Part shown: positions 63,196-64,000 of the stretch, in pieces | Position numbering within the stretch: the first letter of the stretch is position 1 | Layout: each line of letters opens with the position of its first letter | NCBI RefSeq assembly: GCF_000632225.1 | Contig: NZ_JFYV01000001.1 | Location: 186,001 to 250,000 of the forward strand | Direction of reading: 5' to 3' | Length of the DNA: 64,000 nt | DNA from: Sphingomonas sp. RIT328 | Lineage (GTDB): Bacteria; Pseudomonadota; Alphaproteobacteria; Sphingomonadales; Sphingomonadaceae | The notes under the pieces: generated by a model | Seen by the model: the letters and a program-made list of their open reading frames with translations, nothing else | The model's database searches: none | Told to the model about the DNA's origin: nothing | Program-made: the position numbers and the translations under genes

Positions 63196-63906
63196 ATGAC
63201 CCGCGCCGCGACGACGCGGACCAGCCTGCTGCTGGCGCTGGCCATCGCCGGCGGCTGGCTGGCGATCCATATCGGCGGCATTTTCTTCTGGCGCTGGCAG
63301 CCCGCGACGCTGCCGGTCGCGGCGCTGCTCATCCTGGTGCAGGCATGGCTGAGCACCGGCCTGTTCATCATCGCGCATGACTGTATGCACGGATCCTTCG
63401 CGCCGGGGCGGCGGCGGTGGAATGCACTGGTCGGCACCGCCTGCCTCGGCGCCTATGCCGGCCTGTCGTATCGCGCGCTCTACCCGATGCATCACCGGCA
63501 TCACGCCGCACCCGGCACCGAGCACGATCCCGATTTCCACGCCGGCGCGCCGCGGCGTGCGCTGCCGTGGTTCGTCCATTTCTTCCGCGGCTATTACACA
63601 CACGGCCAGATTCTGCGGATCACCGTCGCGGCAATCGTCTACATGCTGCTCGGCGCGTCGCTGCTCAATATCGTGGTCTTCTGGGCGCTGCCGGCCCTGC
63701 TCGCGCTGGCGCAGCTCTTCCTGTTCGGCACCTATCTGCCGCACCGCCATGCCGATACGCCCTTTGCCGATGCCCATAATGCGCGCAGCAACGGCCTGTC
63801 GCCGCTCGCCTCGCTCGCCACCTGCTTCCACTTCGGTGCCTATCACCACGAACATCACCTCAGCCCGCAGACGCCGTGGTGGCAATTGCCGCGGGTGCGG
63901 CGCTAG
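63196..63906 (+). CDS. crtW: Beta-carotene ketolase
   Basis: A 236-residue di-iron membrane ketolase that introduces 4-keto groups into beta-ionone rings. The histidine boxes are HDCMHG (residues 61-66), MHHRHH with EHDPDFH, and YHHEHHLSPQTPWW near residue 217, all CrtW-specific. With CrtZ it would give astaxanthin, adonixanthin or canthaxanthin depending on flux. The operon crtZ-crtW is preceded by a leader hairpin. Confidence 0.96.
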   Translation: MTRAATTRTSLLLALAIAGGWLAIHIGGIFFWRWQPATLPVAALLILVQAWLSTGLFIIAHDCMHGSFAPGRRRWNALVGTACLGAYAGLSYRALYPMHHRHHAAPGTEHDPDFHAGAPRRALPWFVHFFRGYYTHGQILRITVAAIVYMLLGASLLNIVVFWALPALLALAQLFLFGTYLPHRHADTPFADAHNARSNGLSPLASLATCFHFGAYHHEHHLSPQTPWWQLPRVRR

Positions 63907-63912
63907 GCGGCG

Positions 63913-64000
63913 TCAGGGCGCGGTCTTCACCTCGCGGCCGTGGTCGTCGATCGCCGCCTTGGGGGCTTCGGACATCGGGCTCGAACTGCCGGTGCCGCGG
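63913..64000 (-). CDS. C-terminal end of an unidentified gene (partial)
   Basis: On the minus strand the last 28 codons before the stop at 63913-63915 read GTGSSSPMSEAPKAAIDDHGREVKTAP at the end of an open frame entering from the right edge. The composition is coding-like, but too little is visible to name it. It converges on crtW with a 6-bp gap. Confidence 0.4.
   Translation of the reverse strand, partial: RGTGSSSPMSEAPKAAIDDHGREVKTAP

Overview
This window is chromosomal DNA from a high-GC alphaproteobacterium, most probably Sphingomonas or a close relative. The clues are the beta-carotene hydroxylase/ketolase pair (crtZ-crtW), large TonB-dependent receptors next to glycoside hydrolases, a ThiS-ThiG fusion, a two-subunit glycine decarboxylase, a match to the alphaproteobacterial EcfG (general stress) promoter, and palindromic intergenic repeats. 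The genus call is inference from gene content. There is no phage, insertion sequence, CRISPR array, rRNA or convincing tRNA.

Layout. 0-0.4 kb: start of an RND efflux adaptor, cut by the window edge. 0.5-7.3 kb: a pentose-phosphate operon (rpiA, tkt, tal, gnd and two HAD phosphatases). 7.3-9.5 kb: a membrane protein and a GH27 alpha-galactosidase. 9.6-11.6 kb: glnB-glnA behind a sigma-54-type promoter. 11.6-14.3 kb: aroQ-accB-accC-arsC. 14.5-17.3 kb: thiSG, a CsbD-like stress protein, small proteins and a glutamine amidotransferase. 17.3-19.4 kb: a ThDP-dependent enzyme and a coiled-coil membrane protein. 19.6-26.7 kb: a Tad/Flp pilus cluster (cpaABCDE-tadBC) without the CpaF/TadA ATPase or a pilin. 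26.7-28.8 kb: an alpha/beta hydrolase and a DAO-family oxidoreductase. 29.1-31.6 kb: ispH-thrB-rnhA. 32.4-37.2 kb: a tandem glycine riboswitch and gcvT-H-PA-PB. 37.3-43.9 kb: small membrane proteins, an archaeal/eukaryotic-type proS, trhO and rnr. 44-46.6 kb: an unusual TonB-dependent receptor. 46.6-48.8 kb: ctaA, rplM and rpsI. 49.3-62.6 kb: a nitronate monooxygenase-like gene, then a glycan-use cluster (TonB receptor, GH9, beta-helix protein, Gfo/Idh/MocA dehydrogenase, TonB-C protein, GH92). 62.7-63.9 kb: crtZ-crtW.

How the parts work together. The pentose-phosphate operon supplies ribose-5-phosphate, erythrose-4-phosphate and NADPH. The gcv operon is probably induced by glycine through its riboswitch, and glnBA by nitrogen limitation through RpoN. 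The 50-63 kb cluster would bring an oligosaccharide through the outer membrane and trim it in the periplasm. crtZ and crtW together are expected to turn beta-carotene into astaxanthin-type xanthophylls.

The most unusual observation is a 130-bp palindromic repeat lying in frame inside rnr, where it adds about 43 residues to ribonuclease R. Other points to check are the ATPase-less pilus cluster, the ProRS of archaeal/eukaryotic type with apparently lost zinc ligands, and the ThiS-ThiG fusion in which the thiocarboxylate-bearing Gly-Gly is not C-terminal.
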